Source: Chitinophagaceae bacterium
Lineage (GTDB): Bacteria > Bacteroidota > Bacteroidia > Chitinophagales > Chitinophagaceae
Assembly: GCA_025360525.1 (NCBI GenBank)
Contig: JANYCA010000168.1
Location: 1 to 47,533 of the forward strand
DNA: 47,533 nucleotides
Direction of reading: 5' to 3'
A program made the translations under genes and the position numbers. The notes under the pieces are model-generated. The model did no database searches, was not told the DNA's origin, and saw nothing but the letters and a program-made list of their open reading frames with translations. Positions 1 through 7,568 of this stretch are shown here, piece by piece; positions within the stretch are counted from its first letter, which is position 1; the number at the start of each line of letters is the position of its first letter.

Positions 1-2048
1 CGAAACCAGCAGCTTAATCGTTTGTTTACATCGTAATTTACATTAAGGTAATACCGGTACCCTTTATCATAAAACACGGGAATGGAAAAACTGTACAACA
101 CATCGTTTTCGTAGGCATATAACCTGCTATTATACCCACCCGTTTCAAAATATTGCAAGCGCATATTTGCTGAATACTTTTTCATCATTGGTTTATACAA
201 AATATCTACATACCCTAAAAATCCATCCTGTGCACCTGCTCCTTTTTTATCATACCAATTCAGTTCTATTCTGTTCCTGAAAGTAAAAATTGGATTAATT
301 CTATAACTGGTTTGAATGCGAAAGTTTTGGCGTGACTTAGGTATTACCAATGATAAAATATTATTATCCGGGTTAAAGTTTTTAGGCTTTGTCTCAGTCC
401 GGTAACGGGCATATATTTCCAGTTGTTTATTGGGCTTGTAAGTAACCTGCGAAAAATAGTCCATTCCCGCCGTGGGCGCATCTACCTGGTAACGCAGCCA
501 GGGAAACTTATAAAAATCAGCGTACGCATCAATACGCCAAATACTGTTTGGCCTGATGCTGATACCTGAGTAAAACCCTTTTTCATTGGTTGGAAAAGTA
601 CTTTCGGTAAAAGCATTGGTATACAGCGATTGGTATTTTTCAGAAATATTCCTGTAAACAAAACTCAAATCAACTGCAGCATCTACGCTTACCAAAAGGC
701 CATTAACGGTAGCTTTATTAAAACGATTATCGATTGCAGCCTCGCCAAAGAAATGCATATTTCTAAAAGTATAACTGTAATCCAAACTTTGGTTACCTGC
801 CCTTTTACCGGATAAAGCGTAAATATTATAAGGATCATTCGATTTGTTGAGTGACAAATTAAAATGATACTGAATAACATTTAAACCTATATGCAGGTTG
901 CCCTTGTTATAAGCGAAATTACCGCCATAGGCAAGCTGTTGTTGGGCGCCTTTATCTGCCAATTCGCTCTTGGTTCTATGCAAACCAGATGTTTGTAAAG
1001 AAGAAATAAAATCTTCATTATTAAGTGTATCCACCACAAGATTGGCATCTACTTTTTTATAAGAAACAAATGCCGTAAGCTCCATATTTTTTTTGGCCAA
1101 CGTAATACCGGCGCCCCGGTGAAAATTTACTTCCCCGGCAGAATTATAGGGCCGCAACACAGTTAATTGTCTTTTGATATTCACCACATCCGGGCTTTTT
1201 TTAAATGCAAGACTCTGCCACTGGGTTAAGCCTTGCCCCATGTTCACCGTAAAATCGCCTATTGCCAAAGATTTGATGATCCCTATATTTCTTGCAAAAA
1301 CATGAAAAGAATAAAAATCAAACCCCTTTGGCTGACTGCCTTTAAAGAATTCTTCGCCTGCATCTTTTTCGGCAACTATACCATACTGCAGTAAATTTTT
1401 ATACTGATATTTATACCGAACTAAAAGCCGCTGTGGAGATCCCGGATAATAATTATTGGCTGTGGTTGAATCCAATAAAAAACCCTTGGAAGTTTCCAAT
1501 ACCGTTGTAACCCTTGCCAGCAGGCTATGGGTACCTCCACTTAATCTTTCACCAAACGAAGTAATAAGATTGGCACTGGTACTAACGGTAATATATGGCC
1601 GGAGTCGTTCTATGGTTAAAACATCCCAGCCGGGAACAGCCTGTAATTCGTAAATACTAATGAAATTTCCAAACAAATTTCGGTACGAAATAATGTTTTG
1701 TATTTGTATCGGCGAAAGAATAATCAGTTCCTTTAAAGTGCCTGCATCTGCGGTATTAAGGTTAAGCGGCGATTGTAAAAAATGCTGCAGCGATTGTAAG
1801 AACGAGTCGTCCTGTGTTTCGGCATCCTCATTACTTTCTGTTACAGCCTCCAACTGTTGTTCCACCGTACTATTTGGGTTCTGCGGCAACTTTATAATTT
1901 GTGCACCTGCCTGTTGCAAAAAAAGAAAAGAACTAAAAACCAACAGCGTCCTGCAGTATTTGTTTGCTATCCTGCTCCCAAAAAAGCCTGAACGCAATTG
2001 AATTGCGGATGGATAGTTCATTAAATTTCCGGTGGTTAATTTCCTCAT
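1..2048 (-). CDS. Helix-hairpin-helix outer-membrane beta-barrel protein (3' end cut off)
   Basis: This frame is open for 682 codons to the window edge, so the C-terminus is missing. The ATG at 2048 overlaps the upstream gene's stop (TGATG), which argues for translational coupling. An internal ATG at 2021 would give a more usual signal peptide; a hydrophobic stretch ending in QQAGAQ sits near residue 50. Residues about 100-150 form a ComEA-like double helix-hairpin-helix (LKELIILSPIQIQNIISYRN, then FISIYELQAVPGW). The rest is rich in alternating aromatic/polar strands like an outer-membrane beta-barrel. HhH domains of this kind usually bind DNA or act as protein adaptors. I infer an outer-membrane protein with a periplasmic HhH domain; its function is unknown to me. 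Confidence 0.8.
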   Translation of the reverse strand, partial: MRKLTTGNLMNYPSAIQLRSGFFGSRIANKYCRTLLVFSSFLFLQQAGAQIIKLPQNPNSTVEQQLEAVTESNEDAETQDDSFLQSLQHFLQSPLNLNTADAGTLKELIILSPIQIQNIISYRNLFGNFISIYELQAVPGWDVLTIERLRPYITVSTSANLITSFGERLSGGTHSLLARVTTVLETSKGFLLDSTTANNYYPGSPQRLLVRYKYQYKNLLQYGIVAEKDAGEEFFKGSQPKGFDFYSFHVFARNIGIIKSLAIGDFTVNMGQGLTQWQSLAFKKSPDVVNIKRQLTVLRPYNSAGEVNFHRGAGITLAKKNMELTAFVSYKKVDANLVVDTLNNEDFISSLQTSGLHRTKSELADKGAQQQLAYGGNFAYNKGNLHIGLNVIQYHFNLSLNKSNDPYNIYALSGKRAGNQSLDYSYTFRNMHFFGEAAIDNRFNKATVNGLLVSVDAAVDLSFVYRNISEKYQSLYTNAFTESTFPTNEKGFYSGISIRPNSIWRIDAYADFYKFPWLRYQVDAPTAGMDYFSQVTYKPNKQLEIYARYRTETKPKNFNPDNNILSLVIPKSRQNFRIQTSYRINPIFTFRNRIELNWYDKKGAGAQDGFLGYVDILYKPMMKKYSANMRLQYFETGGYNSRLYAYENDVLYSFSIPVFYDKGYRYYLNVNYDVNKRLSCWF

Positions 2049-2899
2049 CATTGGTTAGTTGATGGAATAGTTGAAGACTCTTTTTTGCCTAAATTTATAA
2101 TCAGCAATACGCCAGGCGATAAACCTAATTGCGGATGAAAACTACCACTAACATCCAGCCTTAAATTATTCCAGCTTACGCCAAACCCTGCATAGCCAAC
2201 AGATGTAGCAGTTGCAATACCCGCCCTTACAAAAAATGCTTTTGCAAAACGGTATTGAAAACCGGCATTTACATTTACCGGAAAATTTTCTTCTTTAACT
2301 ATTTCGCCACTTACAAAAAAGCGCTCGGAGGCATCATAGCCAAGACCAAATTTATAGGCTGAGGTAATTTTTTCATCCGTCTTTGAAAATTTGCCACCAA
2401 TGGGATTGTACACATGCACGCCTGCATTCAGTTTTTCTGTTAGATGAACAATAGCACCTATTTCTACATTAATTGCCCCATCACTGTTATAAGATGGTAC
2501 CCTGTAGCCGTAATAATTAAACTGCACACCAATATCTACTTTGCTCCCCAGGCTTCGGCCATAGGCCAAACCTACCTGGCTTTCATTAAAATTTTTGTAC
2601 CCAAGATATTTTAGACTAACGCCGAAATTGCCCAGCGAAGAGGGCACTGCAATAGCTGCAGTGTACATGCTGGTGGCTGAAAGCAAAAAGCGCCTTTCGC
2701 CATATACGCCGGCACTTACCTGCTTTACCTGTGCAAGGCTGGCCTGGTTATTTACAAACGAAAACACGTCGCCATGTTCTGTACTATAGGCTCCCAGCCC
2801 CAAATACACTGCGGATATGGGCTGGCGCAGGGTTTGGGAGAATGCGGCAAAAGCTGGTAAACATAAAATGCCCATCAAACAAAAAAAGTGATTTCTCAA
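2048..2899 (-). CDS. PorV/PorQ-like outer-membrane beta-barrel protein
   Basis: A 283-residue protein with an N-terminal signal peptide (hydrophobic core then AFAAFSQ). It is followed by a segment like the PorV/PorQ (FadL-like) start, where members carry a 'Y/MGxGxxS...N.AsLA' pattern: here YLGLGAYSTEHGDVFSFVNN and then ASLAQV. Many amphipathic strands follow, and the length fits a 12-14-strand barrel. In frame the first usable start is TTG at 2899. ATG at 2875 would leave a signal peptide without a basic n-region, so TTG is preferred. It is divergent from folD and coupled to the downstream HhH protein. PorV and PorQ proper are T9SS parts; whether this paralogue serves secretion or only the HhH partner is not shown. 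Confidence 0.75.
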   Translation of the reverse strand: MRNHFFCLMGILCLPAFAAFSQTLRQPISAVYLGLGAYSTEHGDVFSFVNNQASLAQVKQVSAGVYGERRFLLSATSMYTAAIAVPSSLGNFGVSLKYLGYKNFNESQVGLAYGRSLGSKVDIGVQFNYYGYRVPSYNSDGAINVEIGAIVHLTEKLNAGVHVYNPIGGKFSKTDEKITSAYKFGLGYDASERFFVSGEIVKEENFPVNVNAGFQYRFAKAFFVRAGIATATSVGYAGFGVSWNNLRLDVSGSFHPQLGLSPGVLLIINLGKKESSTIPSTNQ

Positions 2900-2971
2900 A
2901 GTAGCAGTAGTTATTTACGGCAATATAAAGATAAATCGGCAGGTTGAAACCAGTAATACAAATACTGTTGT

Positions 2972-2979
2972 TACTTTTG
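2972..2979 (+). promoter_or_regulatory. -7 promoter element of folD
   Basis: TACTTTTG matches the Bacteroidota -7 box TAnnTTTG and ends 4 bases before the folD ATG at 2984. Transcription would start at or next to the A of the ATG, giving an almost leaderless mRNA. The nearest upstream TTG (2944-2946) is 25 bases away, longer than the usual 17-23, so the -33 box is weak. Confidence 0.45.
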
Positions 2980-2983
2980 CGCC

Positions 2984-3856
2984 ATGCAACTATTAGATGG
3001 AAAGCTTGTTTCACAGGCAGTTAAAAATTCGCTTAAAGAAAAAATAGCCCAATTAAAAGCCACCGGAAGTAAAACGCCTCACCTTGCAGCCATATTGGTG
3101 GGCAGCAATGGTGCCAGCGAAACCTATGTGGCCAGCAAGGTTAAAAACTGCGAAGAAATTGGTTTTAAAAGCACCCTTATCAGGTTGGATGAAGCCGTTA
3201 GTGAAAAAGAATTAATGGATACCATTGAGCAATTGAATAAGGATGCAGATGTGGATGGTATATTAGTTCAACTGCCGTTGCCCAAACAAATAAATGAAGA
3301 TAAAATCATCAGCCTCATCAACCCTAAAAAAGATGTGGACGGGTTTCACCCCATGAGTGTTGGTAAGATGGTGCAGGGGCTTCCTACCTTTATTCCGGCT
3401 ACGCCTTATGGCATTATGCTGATGCTGGAGCATTATAAAATTGAAACAAAAGGAAAGCATGCAGTGGTGATTGGCCGAAGCAATATTGTAGGCCGGCCTA
3501 TCAGTATATTATTAAGTCGCAACACCAATCCCGGTAACTGCACGGTTACAGTGTGCCATAGTCATACACACAACTTAAAAGAAATTTGTTTGCAGGCAGA
3601 TATTATTGTGGCAGCCCTCGGCAGGCCAGGCTTTTTAACCGCTGATATGGTAAAAGAAAATGTAGTGGTAATTGATGTGGGCATCACCCGTGTGCCCGAT
3701 GCAAGTAAAAAAAGCGGCTTTTCAATAAAAGGCGACGTGGACTTTGAAAATGTAGCGCCTAAATGCAGCTACATTACTCCAGTGCCAGGCGGTGTGGGAT
3801 TGATGACGATTGGTGCCTTGCTGATGAATACGTACAATGCTTGTGTGGGGGAATAG
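2984..3856 (+). CDS. folD: Bifunctional methylenetetrahydrofolate dehydrogenase / methenyltetrahydrofolate cyclohydrolase
   Basis: FolD oxidises 5,10-methylene-THF with NADP and hydrolyses the product to 10-formyl-THF, supplying one-carbon units for purines and formyl-Met in the cytosol. The 290 residues are the normal length. Visible signatures are [14 protein letters not shown] with the catalytic Lys, [10 protein letters not shown], the DVDGFHP substrate loop, the Rossmann motif [12 protein letters not shown], and the C-terminal [16 protein letters not shown]. The ATG at 2984 gives the expected N-terminus (MQLLDGK). It is a single gene, divergent from the PorV-like gene and followed by the accessory XRE operon. 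Confidence 0.98.
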   Translation: MQLLDGKLVSQAVKNSLKEKIAQLKATGSKTPHLAAILVGSNGASETYVASKVKNCEEIGFKSTLIRLDEAVSEKELMDTIEQLNKDADVDGILVQLPLPKQINEDKIISLINPKKDVDGFHPMSVGKMVQGLPTFIPATPYGIMLMLEHYKIETKGKHAVVIGRSNIVGRPISILLSRNTNPGNCTVTVCHSHTHNLKEICLQADIIVAALGRPGFLTADMVKENVVVIDVGITRVPDASKKSGFSIKGDVDFENVAPKCSYITPVPGGVGLMTIGALLMNTYNACVGE

Positions 3857-3935
3857 TTGGGGCTTGGGTGTGTAAATATATAGGTGCAATTTGCGCCTAC
3901 ATAAGAAATCTATCATCGACAACACTTTTAATAAT

Positions 3936-3982
3936 TGTTACAAAAATTTGCTTTTAAAAAAAATGTCGTTACTTTTGTAACA
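3936..3982 (+). promoter_or_regulatory. Promoter with flanking inverted repeat, probable autoregulatory operator
   Basis: TTTG (3947-3950), a 19-base spacer and TACTTTTG (3970-3977) make a textbook Bacteroidota promoter 16 bases before the regulator's ATG. A perfect 10-base inverted repeat embraces it: TGTTACAAAA at 3936-3945 and TTTTGTAACA at 3973-3982. The right arm also sits in a local palindrome GTTAC-TTTT-GTAAC (3968-3981) that covers the -7 box. An XRE protein bound here would block transcription, so I infer self-repression of the three-gene operon. Confidence 0.65.
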
Positions 3983-3993
3983 TCAATTTCAGT

Positions 3994-4347
3994 ATGGCAA
4001 CTATCAATCCCAACATTATAATCGGTCAAAATATCAAAACCTTACGGGATAAGATTGGATTAACCCAAGATGCACTTGCTCAATATTTAGGCACTTCCAG
4101 AGAACAGGTTGGTTATTATGAAATTGGCCACCGGGCTGTACCTTCTACTCAATTAAGCAAATTGGCCAATCTATTTTGCATGAATGAATTTGATTTTTAT
4201 GAAGAAAATATGCAAAACAGGAGCATTAATATAGCTTTTGCTTTTAGGGCTGATGATTTACAACCACAAGACCTGCAAAGCATTGCCCAGTTTAAAAAAA
4301 TTGTACATAATTATATGAGCATGAAAAAAGCAGGCGGTGATGAATGA
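3994..4347 (+). CDS. XRE-family helix-turn-helix transcriptional regulator
   Basis: A 117-residue protein. Residues about 8-65 are a Cro/CI-type HTH: IGQNIKTLRDKIGLTQDALA, then YLGTSREQVGYYEIGHRAVP and LSKLANLFCMNEFDFYEEN. The C-terminal part (residues 66-117) is a short tail rich in charged residues and could contact the downstream protease. Its stop overlaps the start of the ImmA-like gene, so the two are translationally coupled. In the ImmR/ImmA and other XRE-COG2856 pairs the metalloprotease cleaves or inactivates the repressor; the same logic is inferred here. The palindrome at 3936-3982 is its likely binding site. Confidence 0.93.
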   Translation: MATINPNIIIGQNIKTLRDKIGLTQDALAQYLGTSREQVGYYEIGHRAVPSTQLSKLANLFCMNEFDFYEENMQNRSINIAFAFRADDLQPQDLQSIAQFKKIVHNYMSMKKAGGDE

Positions 4348-5077
4348 ACTGTTATTAGAAAAAGCTGCTGTTGCCTTTCGCTCTGATAATGGATTAAATA
4401 ATGCCGACGCCATCCGCTTAAAAAGTCTCCTACAAAAATTAAATGTAATTACCGTATTTGCACCATTATCAGACAATTTCTCGGGCATGGCATTAAAAGC
4501 AAATTCAGTTAACCGCTTTATGCTGGTAAACAGCAACCAATCTTTAGGCAAACAACATTTCACTATCTGTCACGAACTGTACCATCTGTTTATTCAAACA
4601 AATTTTATCAGCCAGGTTTGTAGTACCGGTAAGTTTGATAAAAAAGCAGATAAAAACGAATACAACGCAGATGTATTTGCCAGTTATTTATTACTGCCTA
4701 CAGACGGTCTTTTAGAAAATATTCCCAACGTAGAAATAGAAAGGAAAAGAATTTCATTAAAAACCATTTTGTACATCGAGCATTTTTACAGTTGCAGCAG
4801 GCGGGCATTACTATACCGGTTAAAGCAGCTTAAATTGATTTCTTCTGCCGAATACGATGCCTTTATTTTAAACATTCAAAGAGGCGCTTTAGAAAACGGC
4901 TATGCTGTTGACCTGTATAAAAATGGTAACCATAAAGTGGTAATTGGTGATTATGGCATAATAGCCAAACAGCTTTTTGATACCGAAACAGTTTCAGAAA
5001 GCCATTATTATTCCCTCCTGGCCGACCTTGGCATTGATATTACCAAAATTGATGAAACGCAGTATGGAGAAGACTAA
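4340..5077 (+). CDS. ImmA/IrrE-family metallo-endopeptidase
   Basis: 245 residues counted from ATG 4340; a GTG at 4337 would add one residue. The zinc motif HExxH is HELYH at residues 78-82. About 25 residues on comes the family's NEYNADVFASYLLLP segment, whose Glu107 is the likely third ligand. Family members cut XRE-type repressors (ImmA on ImmR, IrrE on DdrO). Downstream of residue 150 there is a helical region and a beta-rich tail (NGYAVDLYKNGNHKVVIGDYG). It overlaps the regulator by 8 bases and the PIN gene by 14 bases, so all three are made from one message. The substrate is inferred to be the adjacent XRE protein. Confidence 0.93.
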   Translation: MNELLLEKAAVAFRSDNGLNNADAIRLKSLLQKLNVITVFAPLSDNFSGMALKANSVNRFMLVNSNQSLGKQHFTICHELYHLFIQTNFISQVCSTGKFDKKADKNEYNADVFASYLLLPTDGLLENIPNVEIERKRISLKTILYIEHFYSCSRRALLYRLKQLKLISSAEYDAFILNIQRGALENGYAVDLYKNGNHKVVIGDYGIIAKQLFDTETVSESHYYSLLADLGIDITKIDETQYGED

Positions 5078-5606
5078 CCGCATTATACTGGTAGATGCCG
5101 ATGTGGTTTCTCATTTTATAACAGCCGGCGAATCAGAAAGTATTCACCTGATTTTTCCAAACAATCCTATTCACCTGCTGGATAAAGTACATGCAGAATT
5201 ACAAAATTGGAAGAACGCTAATGTTGGTTTTATAGTTTCAGATTTATTGAAAAAAAAACGAATTAAACTGATTGACTTTCCTGAAGACAACGAAGAAATT
5301 AAGAGAGAGTATTTCTGGATAAAGAAAATGCAGTTTAAAGGCGATGGCGAAAGTGCCTGCCTCGCAGTAGCACGGTATAATAAAAACATATTGGCCAGCA
5401 GTAATTTAAAGGATATAAAAAGTTACTGTGCCATGCACAAAATAAATTACCTGACTACAATGGATTTTTTATGTGCCGCCATAGCTACAAGCATATTTAC
5501 AGAACCAAGGTGTGATGCCTTTTTAAAAACGGTACTAAATGCTGGCGGTAAATTACCTGTGAAAAGTATGAAGGAATTTGTCCGTAGAAAGATTGACTTT
5601 TTGTAA
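5064..5606 (+). CDS. PIN-like domain nuclease, third gene of the XRE-ImmA operon
   Basis: 180 residues from ATG 5064; the frame is open further upstream, but the earlier part lies inside the protease gene. PIN signatures are ILVDADVV (Asp11, Asp13), GDGESACLAVARY (Glu96) and ILASSNLKDI (Asn114, Asp117), the last matching the VapC-type TxNxxDF block. PIN proteins are Mg-dependent RNases and are frequent toxins. No separate antitoxin-like ORF lies beside it; the XRE protein is the candidate antidote. Translation overlaps the protease gene by 14 bases. A role as an RNase toxin or defence effector is inference; the fold call is the firmer part. Confidence 0.82.
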   Translation: MEKTNRIILVDADVVSHFITAGESESIHLIFPNNPIHLLDKVHAELQNWKNANVGFIVSDLLKKKRIKLIDFPEDNEEIKREYFWIKKMQFKGDGESACLAVARYNKNILASSNLKDIKSYCAMHKINYLTTMDFLCAAIATSIFTEPRCDAFLKTVLNAGGKLPVKSMKEFVRRKIDFL

Positions 5607-5614
5607 TTGCTATT

Positions 5615-5743
5615 TTATTTTCTTTTGCCATACCCCACCTCAGGCTCTGCTGCCATCGAAAAGTTTTCTTCTTCCATAATTTTTACCGTTATCTGTCCGT
5701 TCATGAGCATGGAGAGCAGCCAATCTCTTAGTTGGGAAAACAT
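5615..5743 (-). pseudogene. C-terminal remnant of a type I restriction specificity subunit (HsdS-like)
   Basis: A 42-codon minus-strand reading frame encodes LRDWLLSMLMNGQITVKIME, closely resembling the LRDWLLPMLMNGQV ending I associate with HsdS proteins, and finishes MAAEPEVGYGKRK. A TGA stands five codons upstream of its ATG and no recognition domain precedes it, so the rest of the gene is gone. It ends 9 bases from the PIN gene stop, tail to tail. It may be mere debris of a restriction locus that once occupied the site. The match is from memory of the family and was not searched. Confidence 0.5.
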
Positions 5744-6067
5744 TTTATAATTGAATCAACTTTTCTGAGTGATTTTAATGGAGGCTGAGTAAACTAATTT
5801 TGTGAGCCATTCTTTGTATTTTAAAAAATTACTTATAAATTTAAAATTGCACATCTCCATAGATAGCATCTTTGGGCCGACGCTCCGCCACAAACGGGGC
5901 ATTTGCAATTTATAAAACTTCTGCTTAATCCCATGATTTGATAATTTCAATCAAAACTTTACCGCATCATTTCCTGATTGAACGGCTGTTCGTTGGCACT
6001 GAAAACGTGGTTTTTAAATACTCCATTGGAAATAAAAAATAGCTTTAGAACTATTGATTTATATAAT
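5744..6067 (-). other. Degenerate non-coding stretch with short broken frames
   Basis: No credible intact gene was found. On the minus strand there are only short interrupted frames: one at about 5963-6077 ends FSANEQPFNQEMMR and opens directly beside the tandem repeat, and another reads IANAPFVAERRPKDAIYGD between stops. They look like eroded coding sequence, possibly of the same lost restriction locus, but I cannot assign them. A 64-codon minus-strand ORF at 5756-5950 has no recognisable domain. Confidence 0.4.
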
Positions 6068-6156
6068 TATTTTTCAACCACCTTAAACTATCTTCAACCG
6101 TTCAAACTATTTTCAACCCCATCAACCACCTTAAACTATTTTCAACCCTCCTAAAC
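6068..6156 (-). repeat. Tandem array of a ~20-bp GTTTAa..GGTTGAAaATA unit
   Basis: Read on the minus strand, four units follow each other: GTTTAGGAGGGTTGAAAATA, a 29-base version with an insertion, a 19-base version and a 21-base version. Each starts GTTTRA/RG and ends GGTTGAARATA-like. The first unit overlaps the end of the proline dehydrogenase gene, and its GTTTAG supplies that gene's last codon (Val) and TAG stop. The same motif recurs at 11077-11112 and, more weakly, at 44985-45024. Confidence 0.75.
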
Positions 6157-7383
6157 AGCCCTCCGTTTTATTTCTTTGTTTATCAATACCAGTTCTCTGC
6201 CCACTTGCCCACTCACGCTGCTGTTTTCTTGGGCCCTGCGCATGAGGTAGGGAATTACATCTTCTATCGGACCAAAGGGCAGGTACTTGCTTACCGAACA
6301 ACCTGCCTTGGCAAGGTTAAATGTAATGTTATCGCTCATGCCGTACAATTGTGAAAAATGGATATGGGGGTGATTGAGTTCGATATTATTTTTCAAAGCC
6401 TGTTCCACTCCATACAAATTACTTTGGTCGTTGTGGCTGGCAATAATTACCGCAATCCGGTCAATATGCTGAATGCAAAATTGAACTGCCTCGTTGTAGT
6501 CGCTGTCGGTGCTTTCCTTATCCGGCTGTATGGGCGATGGATAATTTTTTTCGATAGCCCTGTTGCGTTCATTTTCCATGTACGCACCCCTTACCAATTT
6601 AGCGCCGAGTACAAAATCTCTTTCCATAGCAGCATCGTAGGAGTCTTTTAAAAATTGTAACCTGTCTTTGCGGTAAAGCTGAATGGTATTGTAAATCACT
6701 CTCCTCTTTTTGTTAAATGTATCCATCATTAAAATGGTGAGGGCATCCACGGGGTCCTGTATCCAGGTTTCCTCTGCATCTATCAGCACACCAATACTTT
6801 TAGCAGCAGCAGCTTCGCAAACTTGTAGCATACGCACCCTTACTCTGTGCCATTCTTCCTTTTCCTTCTCATCTAATTGCTCCAACGATTTTAAATATCT
6901 TTTCATCAAGGTACCCTGGTTGTGGTTCATTAATTCATCAATTTTTTCCAATAATCCGAACCTGCTAAAGCCGGTAACTTTCACACTCATAAACGGAATG
7001 TTGGGCTGCGTGGCAGCATAGTTAATCACCTTAATAAATTCTTCTGTGGCATGGTCAAATCCGGCCTCTCCATCGCTGCCACCTTCAACGGCATAATCTA
7101 GAATAACTTCCACTTGAAAGTCGCTCAGCCGCCTGGCAACTGCAGCGGTTTCCTCCAACGTTTCACCTCCAACAAATTGTTTAAAAATAGTACTGCGAAT
7201 GAGGGTTTTTGTAAAAGGTAAATTCCATTTAATAGCCAATGGAGTAAATTTTAAGCCGGCATTAATCAACCACGGAATGCCCATGGATTTAAATAAAAAC
7301 CGGGCTTTTTTTAGCTCATTATTTTTTTTGTATGCAAATGCATATTCAGTATTGTCGAAAGAAATAGCAATGGTTTGCGACAT
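6151..7383 (-). CDS. Proline dehydrogenase
   Basis: A monofunctional, FAD-dependent proline dehydrogenase of 410 residues that oxidises proline to pyrroline-5-carboxylate and passes electrons to quinone. Family marks are LIDAEETWIQDPVDALT, KLVRGAYMENERNRA, IASHNDQSNLYG and the C-terminal QLYGMSDNITFNLAK then YLPFGPIEDVIPYLMRRAQE, which carries the substrate-binding arginines. There is no fused P5C dehydrogenase domain and no neighbouring one, so the second step must be encoded elsewhere. The ATG at 7383 gives MSQTIAISFDNTEYAF. The stop codon lies in the repeat at 6068-6156. It faces away from the accessory region and is separated from rlmN by 185 bases with no clear terminator. Confidence 0.95.
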   Translation of the reverse strand: MSQTIAISFDNTEYAFAYKKNNELKKARFLFKSMGIPWLINAGLKFTPLAIKWNLPFTKTLIRSTIFKQFVGGETLEETAAVARRLSDFQVEVILDYAVEGGSDGEAGFDHATEEFIKVINYAATQPNIPFMSVKVTGFSRFGLLEKIDELMNHNQGTLMKRYLKSLEQLDEKEKEEWHRVRVRMLQVCEAAAAKSIGVLIDAEETWIQDPVDALTILMMDTFNKKRRVIYNTIQLYRKDRLQFLKDSYDAAMERDFVLGAKLVRGAYMENERNRAIEKNYPSPIQPDKESTDSDYNEAVQFCIQHIDRIAVIIASHNDQSNLYGVEQALKNNIELNHPHIHFSQLYGMSDNITFNLAKAGCSVSKYLPFGPIEDVIPYLMRRAQENSSVSGQVGRELVLINKEIKRRAV

Positions 7384-7568
7384 ATATTATGTAAAGTTAT
7401 TAAACAAATAGTGAGTAAGTTTTTATAAGAATTAGTCACGCTACAAAGAATAATTCAGCCTGAATTAAAATCAATCTATTTTTTTCCTTTATGATAAAAA
7501 AGAGTGTTAAAAATATCAAAACTTTACTAAGGCTACCCATTGAGCCACTTCATCAATAATATAGTTAA

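Noticed and set aside
1660..2001. 113-codon plus-strand ORF
   Set aside because: It is antisense to the HhH protein gene, whose own frame is open for 682 codons and shows a domain; the plus-strand translation has no recognisable feature.
5756..5950. 64-codon minus-strand ORF with a CPVCGG-like sequence in an alternative frame, considered as an IS1-type transposase fragment
   Set aside because: The cysteine motif is only 34 codons long and in a different frame; no terminal inverted repeats or other transposase blocks were found.
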